From contig NC_135364.1 in assembly GCF_051622035.1 (NCBI RefSeq), forward strand, positions 17,545,001-17,609,000: a stretch of DNA of 64,000 nucleotides. Reading direction: 5' to 3'. Origin of the DNA: Arctopsyche grandis (taxonomy: Eukaryota; Arthropoda; Insecta; Trichoptera; Hydropsychidae). Below the pieces are notes generated by a model, which saw nothing but the letters and a program-made list of their open reading frames with translations, was not told the origin of the DNA and made no database searches. Positions 44,001-47,930 of the stretch are shown here, piece by piece (the first letter of the stretch is position 1; every line of letters starts with the position of its first letter). The translations under genes and the position numbers were made by a program.

Positions 44001-46734
44001 AGAGCAGCAGCTACATTGTCTTGTTTGGCAGTTGGAAATCCTATACCAAGAACAAGATGGATGCATCGTGGACGACCTGTGACTCATAGTCCACATTATC
44101 AAGTCACACAGAAGGGACATTTAGAAATTCATAGTAAGATATTATTTAACTAGTATTGATTTTGAAAATCTGCTTAGAACACATTCTGAGATAGGGTGAC
44201 TAAACGTCCATAGGGAGTCCTTGGAAATATGGTCACTCTATTCTGAGAGCAAGTTTTGAGTCAGCAGAATTTAAAAATTTACATATCTCCTCTTTCACAC
44301 GGCCTCAAAATGAATTATTCTGATATCATGTTTTTAAATATTGACGCTATCTTTATAACTGTGTGAATTCTAGATTGATTTGATATGGTTTTATTTATAT
44401 GAGGCTTCTTAAAAATATGATAAATTTGTATTATATTATATAAAGCGTAGCGTTTGCCATTTCAAGGAAAAGTTTTTTTACACATATGAATATATGAAAA
44501 AGAAATGTGTTCAAAAAATGAATAATAAGGACTCAGAAATAAAAGTAACAATTCAATAATTCCAGGTATGGATTCAAGTCTTTCTGGAAATTACACATGT
44601 AGTGCAAAAAACATTTTGGGTGAAGATAGTGTGACTTATGGAATATCAGCTTTACTACCACCCAGCTCTCCACAATTACGTCTCCAACATGCTGCGACTA
44701 CTTCATTGAAAGTTCACTGGCAAACACCTCCAGATGGTGGTTCACAAATACAAAGTATGTAAATACGTTTCAAAGCAAGACTCCATATAAATCATACAAT
44801 TGAGGTGAAATTGGTGTTTTGTGTGTTTTTAAGGCTACACTTTGCATTATGCAAGAGAAGGGCAAGCTTGGCAAGCAGTAACAGTTTCAGGTGAACTTCA
44901 GTCATACTCTCTGGATAGCTTAGCTTGTGGATCTTCGTATTTATTATATTTAGAAGCTCAAAACTCGGTTGATAAAGGACCTCCGAGTCAAAGGATTAGA
45001 GCGACCACTAAGGGAGGAGGTAATATTTTTGAAAGATTTATCTTTAAACTTTTTCGAGTGTTGTGCCCAACAAGTTTTTATTTTACAGTTTCTAAAGTAC
45101 CAAATGAAAAAGACTTGATATCGACCAATAGTAGCTGTCTGAAGTTAAATCTTTTGACTTGGGACAATGGAGGATGTCCTATTGTAGAATTTTTAATTGA
45201 ATACAGACCACTTACTGAATCTCTGTGGTCTGTGGAAAGGACAGTTTTAAAAACTGAAGGATTTGTGATAGATAATTTGAAGCCGTCCACTTGGTACTAT
45301 TTAAGAGTGACAGCTATTAACAGCGCTGGATCAACAACTGGGAAGTTCTACTTTTCAACTTTGACACCTGATGGCGGTAGTTTTTATTTTTTAATTAATG
45401 GTCAACAGTTTTTTTTTTTATACTAATAAAGGTCCAATTTTAGGTCGAATAGCATCTCCAGCCGTTTTTCCACCTCACTGGGATACGGATCGTTCAAACT
45501 TTGACGTGTTTGGACGATTGAGTGCTGTTTTTGCTGGCTTGGCACTCTTGGCACTATTAGCATTAGCTTTATTGGTCTTTATAGTCTTAAGAAATAAGCG
45601 GTATGTTACATGACTAAACCCTTAAAATAAATCTACTGATAAGTTGTCTTAATTTGCATTACTTTGACAGATCTTCATTTATGAGTTGTCCTTTCAAAGG
45701 ATATAGCAGAGGTGACATATCAGAAGATGAGAAATCAGTAGAGAATCAAGACAATAGAAGGAATTGCCAACAAGTTTACTCATCGTCTCCAATCAAGCAT
45801 TCCAATGGAAAAAGTGAAGCCCCAGCTGGTACCATTATATTTAATCAATTTTAATCTATTTAAAAGTTGACTGATAAATTTAAGAATGAGCTACTATCCA
45901 AGCATATATGTACATATGTACCCTAAATATGAGAAAGCGTTCTAAAATTCACCAGTCAGCTTTGTACTGCCTATTATGAAGAATTTTCATTCAAAGCATA
46001 TATTGTTTGATTTCAGAAATGTATGAAATAAGTCCGTATGCCACCTTCAGTATGAACAGTGCTCCAGGAGGAGGTGTGGGCGGTGGAGGAGGTCGTTCAG
46101 TAACAGCATCGACTTTAGACTACACAGTTCAATTCAGAACTTTTGGGCGTTCTGATGGAGAAGCTTTGGGTCCAGCTCCGACGAGGCCGAATCTCCTCGG
46201 ACATGATAGACGTAGCACGAAACATAGATCTTTCAGTAGCTCTGGTAGCTATTTTCTCATTTAAATATATATGTTTAATATTTTAAAAGCTAAAATTGCT
46301 TATTTGCACACCATATTTATGTACACATGTGATTTCAGATGAATATACATTATCAAAAGCAATGACAATGGCAGCTGGCGCTTCTGGAAGTAAAACTCCA
46401 AATTCTCGTTGCCGAGCTTCTCGTCATGGAGCTGCTTCAGTACCGGCTGACTCCGAATCCGACTCCAGTGGTAGTCCTTGTACAGAATGCAATTCGAATC
46501 CTTCGTATAGAGTACCAATAAACACGCCGAAAGGTATGATCTATCGTCCGGATGGCAAACTTTTACAGAATTTGGTTTTGGTTTTTGATGTTTTGCGTTT
46601 TGTTCGTAGATATGTTTCGGCCTGTGGTAGACTCCAGTGCAGAATCACAGTCCGAGATGTCACCGGGTGCTATGGCTGTGAGTGCTTCGAGGAGAACTCC
46701 ACGACGTTCTGCGTATAATACTGGCGGCAGGTAG
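1933..46734 (+). CDS. Dscam: Dscam-family Ig/FN3 cell-adhesion receptor, 31 exons, 5' end outside window
   Basis: Homophilic adhesion and guidance receptor of the neuronal surface. I joined 31 exons, all with AG acceptors and GT donors, and every exon length keeps the frame: 5,252 nt, of which the first two finish a split codon, giving 1,749 residues and a stop. Domain order is Ig2(second half)-Ig3-Ig4-Ig5-Ig6-Ig7-Ig8-Ig9-FN1-FN2-FN3-FN4-Ig10-FN5-FN6-TM-cytoplasmic tail, the diagnostic Dscam layout in which an Ig sits between FN3 repeats 4 and 5. The signal peptide, Ig1 and first half of Ig2 are upstream of the window. No tandem alternative exons were seen for Ig2, Ig3 or Ig7, which argues against Dscam1 and for a Dscam2/3/4-like paralogue; which one is unresolved. 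The first three exons are separated from Ig4 by a 28-kb intron, while the last 27 exons fit in under 8 kb. Family assignment is near certain; exon ends are inferred from splice consensus and phase. Confidence 0.93.
2146..2263 (+). CDS. Dscam: Dscam exon: first half of Ig3
   Basis: Acceptor TTTTTCAG, donor TACAG|GTATTT. It encodes MAPRLLAPISEVVIENG and then the first Ig cysteine in VICSCVGNPTPVY. The split AG|T codon joins it to the SWFRES of the next exon, restoring the tryptophan of the Ig3 core. This position is the variable exon 6 cluster in Dscam1, but a single copy occurs here. Confidence 0.9.
2526..2563. repeat. Perfect 15-bp hairpin
   Basis: TAGTTGACTTAAGTC, an 8-nt loop ATGTGTAC, then GACTTAAGTCAACTA: all 15 pairs match. 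It lies in the intron between the Ig3 half-exons. Function unknown. Confidence 0.7.
2817..3458. mobile_element. Probable old non-autonomous DNA transposon (hAT-like ends)
   Basis: The left end AGTGACGGATCCAAGA matches the reverse complement of the right end (AGGGACGGGTCCAAGA) at 14 of 16 positions. The flanking 8-mers ATGAGGTG and ATGTAAAG agree at 5 of 8, as for a decayed target duplication. It carries no coding sequence and includes G12 and G11 runs. It lies in the intron between the two Ig3 half-exons. Confidence 0.4.
3521..3731 (+). CDS. Dscam: Dscam exon: second half of Ig3 and start of Ig4
   Basis: Acceptor TATTGCAG, strong donor TTG|GTAAGT. It encodes WFRESAGQLYP, the motif PPDSGTWVCVVRNQYGEQ (Ig D-x-G-x-x-C signature) and the first strand of Ig4 (EPLTVHIQPQLL). 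It ends in phase 0. GC content is visibly higher than in the later exons. A 28-kb intron follows. Confidence 0.92.
3908..4920. mobile_element. TIR-bearing element with TTTTAGCAT-rich ends
   Basis: Left end ACGTATTTTGGGCAT and right end (reverse complement ACGTATTTTAGGCAT) differ at one position, and both continue into GTC/GCC-AATTTTAGCAT-like sequence. Short motifs of the type TTAGCATCTATT recur at both ends. The interior (about 4260-4760) is less AT-rich and has a roughly 50-codon open stretch on the minus strand with no family I recognise. No clear target duplication. Confidence 0.5.
5450..5690 (+). repeat. Dispersed repeat H, copy 1 (Helitron-like ends)
   Basis: About 225 bp aligns with 12786-13010 in the same orientation. 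Shared landmarks: AATATATAATT, ACTTTGTATGTA, GACGTTCAATTTAATAAAAA, ATTAGATTGGCCATGTTTAA, and the end TATATAATAT. The start/end style resembles short non-autonomous Helitrons, but this is only an inference. Confidence 0.55.
7636..8089. mobile_element. MITE family B, complete copy (454 bp)
   Basis: Ends are inverted repeats: GTTATAGTTGAAGTTTAT with TTTTCAGTTG inside at left, and the reverse complement of CAACTGAAAATATGTACAC plus TTCAACTGTAAC at right, about 30 bp with few mismatches. The interior matches 36826-37145 in inverse orientation (shared CACTCGACTAGTAAATTGAG and GAATGACCTAAAAC). No coding sequence. Confidence 0.65.
8640..9015. other. GC-rich block in the giant intron with a 110-codon minus-strand open frame
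   Basis: A sharply bounded GC-rich, CpG-containing stretch in AT-rich surroundings. The minus frame (9026 to 8694) is open for 110 codons and cysteine-rich in its middle (HCGVGLHYCMGWENQGCC), but resembles no family I know. It may be a regulatory element, an unrecognised exon, or chance, since GC-rich DNA has few stop codons. Confidence 0.3.
9318..9600 (+). mobile_element. 5'-truncated RTE-like LINE tail
   Basis: Broken frames give the C-terminal motif series KWQWACHVAIRME..., then RRW-like ID EVRKMCEVKWMRVAQNRD (with substitutions) and GRAF, typical of the end of insect RTE-type endonuclease-reverse transcriptases. It closes in GATGATGATAATGAT as such LINEs do. Many stops; dead copy. Homologous to 49400-50060. 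Confidence 0.6.
9876..9931. repeat. 56-bp dispersed repeat, copy 1
   Basis: AATTTGTGAACTGATTTTGA followed by ACCA and a TTTCG...GATATTTTACC end; matches 33325-33383 over nearly its whole length. Origin unknown, perhaps the upstream part of the integrase-like fragment at 10160. Confidence 0.4.
10160..10475 (+). pseudogene. Integrase-like fragment (KRBA2/SCAND3-type rve protein), broken
   Basis: One frame starts DIENMLTTWM; after a frameshift another reads NWKEGPRTVQFLKNRAFHS and IKWSPYESVF, then SLTS-stop-ILPCDVIKHL-stop-TVDDIEELLLEVEEED. The order DIE-x-ML-x-x-WM, VQF-x-KNRA-x-HS, K-x-SPYE-x-x-F and LP-x-x-V is that of the C-terminal part of transposon-derived integrases annotated as KRAB-A domain-containing protein 2. 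It has two stops and at least one frameshift, so it is non-functional. Confidence 0.6.
10605..11273 (+). mobile_element. 5'-truncated CR1-like LINE 3' end
   Basis: Coding remnant IERFQRRINKIPSKL, stops, then YNERLKKINLTTLDTRRLRG, DLIEVCKLLNN, FFSNRVV-VWNIL and FKNKLDVCL, which is the C-terminal signature of CR1/Rex1-type reverse transcriptases. A T-rich 3' UTR follows, ending in an AAATAAATAAATAAAT tail at 11257-11273. Degraded, truncated insertion. Confidence 0.7.
11380..11870. other. GC-richer block with a G13 run
   Basis: CG-rich sequence, CTCGGGGGAG and CGCCGGC motifs and a 13-G homopolymer at 11742-11754. No coding frame I would defend. It could be an intronic regulatory region. Confidence 0.25.
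12256..12500. mobile_element. MITE family C, complete copy (245 bp)
   Basis: Near-perfect 25-bp terminal inverted repeats: ATGAGCCATTATATTTGAAA plus GTGGC at left, GCCAC plus TTTCAAATATAACGGCTCAT at right, one mismatch. No coding. The same family occurs at 20342-20590 and, split by insertions, at 13938-15016 and 38384-39044. Confidence 0.75.
12786..13010 (+). repeat. Dispersed repeat H, copy 2 (Helitron-like ends)
   Basis: Partner of 5450-5690. The end reads GCCGGCTAAAAACACTAGTA; CTAGT-type ends with no inverted repeat fit a Helitron 3' terminus. Autonomous Rep/helicase coding is absent. Confidence 0.55.
14096..14618 (-). mobile_element. tRNA-derived SINE, long form
   Basis: Minus strand: tRNA-like head (CCAGCAGTGCGGTCTAGTGG, box A-like), a body with GACCTTGGTTTG and AATTTGTCAATTTTTCTGAT, and a 3' hairpin at 14150-14191 followed by an A-rich end. 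It sits inside a MITE C copy. Confidence 0.6.
14635..14854 (-). mobile_element. tRNA-derived SINE, second adjacent copy
   Basis: Minus strand: CCAGCAGAGTGGACTAGCGG with box A, GGGTTCGAGTCCCA as a good box B, then GACCTTGGTTTGTGACTCC. The 3' end is short and lacks the hairpin. It has a better preserved tRNA head than its neighbour. Confidence 0.6.
15968..16080 (-). mobile_element. LINE/SINE 3' end with hairpin and (AAAT)n tail
   Basis: Minus strand: hairpin GGCCATTGTGGC ... GCCACAATGGTCC (16049-16004) with loop GCATTAGG...CCTGTAATG, followed by AAATAAATAAAT (about 15996-15970). Same 3' terminus as the LINE tail at 54030-54096. It lies directly 5' of the hAT remnant. Confidence 0.6.
16089..17533 (-). 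mobile_element. Internally deleted hAT transposon with perfect 8-bp target duplication
   Basis: TIR of 14 bp: CAGTGGCGGCTCGT at left, ACGAGCCGCCACTG at right, flanked by identical 8-mers CTCATACC (16081-16088 and 17534-17541). Just inside each end GGGGGTGCTGC occurs in direct orientation. It is 1,445 bp long and keeps only the transposase 3' end (minus strand) and a GC-rich block (17160-17300) that was probably the promoter side. Non-autonomous. Confidence 0.85.
16298..16560 (-). pseudogene. hAT transposase C-terminal dimerisation remnant
   Basis: Minus strand reads INLCKVRVEIAKLIQIMLTT, then STISEPERCFSSINRTKTYI, then after a frameshift near 16370 IRNTMVQERLTTLSMLSIEK and a stop at 16298. 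This parallels TSASAERSFSTMKRIKTFT and EERLSGLALIAIEKK in the intact hAT at 60980-63160, that is the hAT C-terminal (hATC) domain. The N-terminal and catalytic parts are lost. Confidence 0.75.
17834..17965. mobile_element. Foldback repeat D, copy 1
   Basis: About 130 bp matching the reverse complement of 55338-55468. Internal inverted repeat: AAGGTGCCGC-TATTGTTC...TTGTAAAT at one side and ATTTACAA...GAACAAT at the other, around a centre with AAAGGTTCGCCAAACCTTTT. No coding. Confidence 0.65.
17970..18390 (-). mobile_element. RTE-like LINE 3' fragment, minus strand
   Basis: Begins TATGACATTATCACCATCAT, the reverse of a (GAT)n-type tail, then AATCGTTTCCATTTTGAGCA and the CATCCACCCATCTCC string, which on the minus strand decode the GDEMDE/W-x-x-x-x motifs near the C-terminus of RTE-like reverse transcriptases. 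Many stops. It directly follows foldback D. Confidence 0.5.
19010..19290 (+). repeat. Dispersed repeat E, copy 1
   Basis: Aligns with 59850-60180 in direct orientation. Shared landmarks: CCTATCGAACTGAAACTTAG, TATCGAT-x-x-GA-GTAA, TTTTTTTCAAATTTTTAAGT and GGTGTCCTCTTTTTTT. Non-coding. Confidence 0.55.
20342..20590. mobile_element. MITE family C, complete copy (249 bp)
   Basis: Same orientation as 12256-12500. Terminal repeats ATGAGTCGTTATAATTGAAA at left and TTTCAAATATAACGGCT at right, with the same internal landmark GTGGCCTGTAATA. More diverged at the right end. Confidence 0.7.
24030..24320. promoter_or_regulatory. GC-rich intronic block with clustered Sox-type motifs
   Basis: Within about 180 bp occur ACAATAG, GAACAATGG, AACAATGG and ACAATAA, all matching the Sox core ACAAT(G/A). 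The block is GC-rich and CpG-containing in AT-rich intron. An intronic neural enhancer is a plausible inference, since SoxB factors act in the nervous system where Dscam genes are expressed; there is no direct proof. Confidence 0.3.
25697..25724. repeat. (TA)n microsatellite
   Basis: Uninterrupted TA/AT alternation followed by CATATATTCATG. Ordinary simple repeat of the intron. Confidence 0.7.
27007..27108. repeat. Hairpin with 10-bp direct repeats at its edges
   Basis: Stem arms 27042-27064 and 27084-27106 (AAGTTTCACATCCT and AGGATGTGAAACTT core, over 20 pairs with one bulge). The segment is flanked by identical GAGAATTCCA at 26997-27006 and 27109-27118, which looks like a target duplication of a small foldback element. 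Confidence 0.5.
29379..29564 (-). mobile_element. tRNA-derived SINE, short form with (AAAAT)n tail
   Basis: Minus strand: CCAGCAGTATGGCTCGGTGC, box B GGGCTCGATCCCG, body TTTGTGACTCCAGGTCGATC, and a tail of AAAAT units at 29379-29400. About 185 bp; no 3' hairpin. Confidence 0.6.
30065..30300 (-). other. Minus-strand open frame with coding look, unidentified
   Basis: From 30283 the minus strand reads 72 codons, including GEFSTILQDEERYNPLGQAR, then LHQALTSPLQWIHRPFDDP, and KDEIFEDQPPRIDA. The composition is acidic/polar and protein-like, with an AG just upstream (CTAGAATAG). I recognise no family. It could be an exon of a nested gene, a retrogene fragment, or chance. Confidence 0.25.
30882..30903. 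repeat. Perfect 22-bp palindrome
   Basis: GGATGTGAAAA followed at once by its reverse complement. The half-site AGGATGTGAAA also forms the stem at 27042-27106. It may be a protein-binding palindrome or a minimal foldback remnant. Confidence 0.6.
31854..32094 (+). CDS. Dscam: Dscam exon: Ig4
   Basis: Acceptor TTATTTCAG, donor GGAG|GTATTA. One exon carries the whole Ig4 core: first cysteine in TAMLNCTASG, tryptophan in VRWLHDG, and DRGMYQC with the second cysteine, ending SELRLGG as in other Dscams. The exon is isolated between the 28-kb and 7-kb introns. Confidence 0.93.
33325..33383. repeat. 56-bp dispersed repeat, copy 2
   Basis: ATTTGTGAGCTGATTTTGAA, then ACCATTTTCATTC and TTTCGTTTTGACATTTTACC, in the same order as 9876-9931. 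No coding. Confidence 0.4.
36826..37145. mobile_element. MITE family B, partial inverted copy
   Basis: Reverse complement of the interior of 7636-8089, with shared landmarks CTCAATTTACTAGTCGAGTG and GTTTTAGGTCATTCA. The terminal repeats are mostly missing, so this is a truncated copy in the second large Dscam intron. Confidence 0.6.
38384..39044. mobile_element. MITE family C copy split by retroposon 3' ends
   Basis: Left part 38384-38504 (ATGAGTCGTTATATTTGAAC start), right part 38888-39044 (ATTCGATACGTTCAGAATCT start, ATGACGGCTCGT end). It is interrupted by two minus-strand retroposon tails with TTTATTTATTT and the 3' hairpin. The right end of the MITE is about 70 bp before the Ig5 acceptor. 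Confidence 0.65.
38505..38830 (-). mobile_element. Two retroposon 3' ends in tandem
   Basis: Each has TTTATTTATTT (the minus-strand tail) followed by a decayed copy of the 3' hairpin: GCATTACAGGAATCCCTAAT then GCGCCACAATGG near 38528-38560, and GGACCATGTGGAATAACAGG then AGTCCCTAATGC near 38733-38768. No coding is left. Both are inserted in a MITE C copy. Confidence 0.55.
39114..39489 (+). CDS. Dscam: Dscam exons: Ig5 (39114-39267, 39338-39489)
   Basis: Two exons split by a 70-bp intron. The first holds VSLRCSAAGAPPPHFHWLLDG, and the second DGGLYTCVATNSLGETS, together a full I-type Ig domain. The junction splits an arginine codon (AG|A). The acceptor of the first exon lies only about 70 bp after the end of a MITE inserted in the preceding intron. 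Confidence 0.93.
39742..40101 (+). CDS. Dscam: Dscam exons: Ig6 (39742-39832, 39920-40101)
   Basis: The first exon encodes RVVAGSNTTLHCPYSGYPI; the second SSVRWLKRGQEV and DAGGYTCIVTAPTGET. Cysteine-tryptophan-cysteine spacing fits an Ig fold. Donors are AG|GTTTGT and A|GTACGT; phases are consistent. Confidence 0.92.
40356..40704 (+). CDS. Dscam: Dscam exons: Ig7 (40356-40501, 40569-40704)
   Basis: The first exon reads DPPKLVPFSFPPDLEEG in outline (the first codon is split and gives N) followed by VQLLCGMTSGD and FFSWLKDG; the second carries KHSGDYTCVASNVAAK. Ig7 is the exon 9 cluster of Dscam1 and the two-way alternative of fly Dscam2; only one version is visible here. Confidence 0.92.
40777..41177 (+). 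CDS. Dscam: Dscam exons: Ig8 (40777-40917, 41001-41177)
   Basis: Starts VSPRWTYEPQD, then LIHCGARGFPEPKINWLKG in exon one and MPNGSLIVPAASPYNEGQYL then CKAENGIG in exon two. This is a typical Dscam Ig8 with the conserved RW start. Both introns are under 100 bp. Confidence 0.92.
41251..41802 (+). CDS. Dscam: Dscam exons: Ig9 (41251-41395, 41654-41802)
   Basis: The first exon encodes LVCEVFGDNPIQVQWTHN, the second SQLALTRAERRDSGAYRCQA followed by ENAYGRS. The arginine codon CG|A is split across a 258-bp intron. It ends in Q-E-R-P-D-P-P, the linker into the first FN3 repeat. Confidence 0.92.
41866..42361 (+). CDS. Dscam: Dscam exons: FN3 repeat 1 (41866-42073, 42189-42361)
   Basis: Encodes VQLSWLRGFDGNSPLLGY with the conserved FN3 tryptophan and, in the second exon, VSGLHPATAYTVRLAAYNAI with the conserved L-x-P-x-T-x-Y core. 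The DGNSPL string is the same as at this position in fly Dscam1 (established family knowledge). Confidence 0.92.
42446..42868 (+). CDS. Dscam: Dscam exons: FN3 repeat 2 (42446-42516, 42613-42868)
   Basis: A small 71-nt exon ends at GELHVSWK and joins in phase 0 to SPPHDTWNGELLGYLVTCSE. The C-terminal half has LRKFTRYGVTVSAFNGVSAG, a standard FN3 ending. Confidence 0.92.
42943..43333 (+). CDS. Dscam: Dscam exons: FN3 repeat 3 (42943-43089, 43172-43333)
   Basis: The first exon reads SIKVSWEPPPPSLHGGVLQG and ends at GSKDG; the second resumes AVVTVSGEIKR and LHGLRRYTNYSVQVLAYT, then AAGDG. The donor used is G|GTACAT at 43090 and the acceptor TTTCAG|CT at 43172; this pair preserves the frame. ORFs reading through the intron are not real coding. 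Confidence 0.9.
43450..43872 (+). CDS. Dscam: Dscam exons: FN3 repeat 4 (43450-43579, 43664-43872)
   Basis: Starts PGPPSNIKAFASS, then VLISWLPPTLKNGRILHY and, in the second exon, VRGLVELRFYEFWVSASTGP then GEGEPT. The YEFWVSAST string is the FN4 signature of Dscam proteins. The second exon has a glycine-rich insert (AAAGDGGIDGPGG). Confidence 0.91.
43954..44754 (+). CDS. Dscam: Dscam exons: Ig10 and start of FN5 (43954-44133, 44566-44754)
   Basis: Begins VPARIASFSQ, the conserved opening of Ig10, followed by ATLSCLAVGNPIPRTRWMH in exon one and SLSGNYTCSAKNILGEDS in exon two, then PPSSPQLRL and LKVHWQTPPDGGS of FN5. The 432-bp intron between them is the longest in this part of the gene and carries a 48-bp terminal-repeat insertion (44192-44239). 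Confidence 0.92.
44192..44239. mobile_element. 48-bp miniature element with terminal inverted repeats and 9-bp target duplication
   Basis: It starts TAGGGTGAC and ends GGTCACTCT, with inner TCC and GGA also paired. ATTCTGAGA occurs directly before (44183-44191) and directly after (44240-44248). It lies in the intron that splits Ig10. Confidence 0.55.
44834..45019 (+). CDS. Dscam: Dscam exon: rest of FN3 repeat 5
   Basis: Acceptor TTTTTAAG, donor GGAG|GTAATA. Encodes YTLHYAREGQAWQAVTVSG and LDSLACGSSYLLYLEAQNSV; the L-x-C-G-S-x-Y motif is the typical FN5 ending in Dscams. Confidence 0.91.
45089..45376 (+). CDS. Dscam: Dscam exon: FN3 repeat 6
   Basis: Whole FN3 repeat in one 288-nt exon: LLTWDNGGCPIVEFLIEYRP with the Dscam-typical W-x-x-G-G-C-P motif, and LKPSTWYYLRVTAINSAGST. 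It is the membrane-proximal domain; the next exon holds the transmembrane helix. Confidence 0.92.
45444..45600 (+). CDS. Dscam: Dscam exon: juxtamembrane and transmembrane segment
   Basis: Acceptor CAATTTTAG, donor AAGCG|GTATGT. After DTDRSNFDVFGRL comes one hydrophobic helix, FAGLALLALLALALLVFIVL, stopped by the basic RNKR, so the tail is intracellular. A second possible acceptor 12 bp upstream (AAAG|GTCC) would add four residues in frame and cannot be excluded. Confidence 0.9.
45671..46734 (+). CDS. Dscam: Dscam cytoplasmic exons (45671-45828, 46017-46244, 46339-46533, 46610-46734)
   Basis: Four in-frame exons. Visible signalling features: YSRGDISEDEKS in the first, EMYEISPYATFS (paired tyrosines of SH2-docking type) and a glycine run in the second with LDYTVQFRTFG, DEYTLSKAMT at the start of the third plus a serine-rich SESDSSGSP stretch, and a basic end RRTPRRSAYNTGGR before TAG at 46732. 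The ISPYATF string is a hallmark of Dscam tails. The terminal CAG|GTAGCT could also be a splice donor, in which case the stop would belong to a different isoform. Confidence 0.85.
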
Positions 46735-46882
46735 CTAGGTAGAACCCTTCTCCCAAATTTATCCAATATTTATTACCTATATCTTCCATTAATCCATTTT
46801 CAGTAGCGTGTTCTGTGCTTTAGTGTTTTCTGAAACATTTCAATTTTTAAATTACATAAATCAATGGTATACATATATATTT

Positions 46883-46888
46883 ATTAAA
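46883..46888 (+). terminator. Candidate polyadenylation signal for the Dscam gene
   Basis: ATTAAA lies about 150 bp after the stop codon and is followed by T-rich sequence. It is the first reasonable variant signal downstream. The assignment is weak, because the surrounding DNA is AT-rich and other ATTAAA or AATAAA strings occur. Confidence 0.3.
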
Positions 46889-47520
46889 TATTCATTTTTG
46901 TACAATTAAAAAACAATACAACACTTTCATAAAATTATTCTGCTATTCAAAATGGTTCAAATGTTTTCTATTTAGCAAAATCCTTAACCAATATTTATAT
47001 AAGTAATTTTATAAAATTCCAATAGATGTCAGTAAATCAATTTAATTTCAATGTTTTTTTAATTACATACATACATATTATGTAGTAGTTTTCAGTATTA
47101 AATTAAATGTTGCAATTTCAAATTGATAAATTCACTGGCAACACAGACCAACCAAATCGTAATAAATGCGATCAGACGGTAGTTTCAATTATGATCGAAA
47201 CTTTCAAATGGTCCAAACACTAAATAAATAAATATAATTGGTTAAAAATAAAACAATGAGCAATTAAATTTATTTATTATTACAAATTTAATTGAATGCA
47301 TTTATATGACATTATTAACCAGATATTTATTTACGATTCCATCTTGAACAGCGTTTTTAGGAAAAGTAACCACATAAATACATACAGTTATCTAAGCCAC
47401 GATTTTTTTTCATTTACCGATAAATACCGGTATACCGGTAGTAGGAAAAATCATTTACCGTTTACCGGTTAAAGATTGATACCAAATATTGACGATAAAT
47501 TGCAATCCCTAATCACGCGG

Positions 47521-47930
47521 TAGACTGGATGCGGTGCATCCGCTCTAAAATCGTCAGATAAATTGAACGAAAGATTAACGGACGGCTGCTTTAAATGCAA
47601 TTCTCGTCTTCTCGAATGATAGATTGCACATCAGATGACGGGTAACCTTTCGATGTGCATAGATACAATTATTAAAATGGTGATTATTAAAATTGAGTTG
47701 GATCTTTCAGGCGAGTTTAATAAGGCAAGATTCGATAAGTTCCGAACCTTGCCTTATTAAACTCGCCAGAAAGATCCAACTCAATTTTAATAATTGCATC
47801 TGTGCACATCGAAAGGTTACTCGTCATCTGATGTGTAATCTATCATTCGAGAAAACGAGAATTACGTTTAAAGCTACCGTTCGTTTATCTGGCGATTTTA
47901 GAGCGGATGCACCAAACCCGGTAGGCTACA
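47521..47930. repeat. Large near-perfect inverted repeat, about 0.2-kb arms
   Basis: The left arm 47521-47729 and right arm 47748-47930 are reverse complements around an 18-nt loop. Landmarks in both: GGTGCATCCGCTCTAAAATC, TCTCGAATGATAGATT, CACATCAGATGACG, AACCTTTCGATGTGCA and TTGAGTTGGATCTTTC followed by GGCGAGTTTAATAAGGCAAG. The left arm has a 15-bp duplication near 47677-47691. No coding. Either a foldback element or a hairpin-RNA locus, 0.8 kb after the Dscam stop. Confidence 0.8.
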
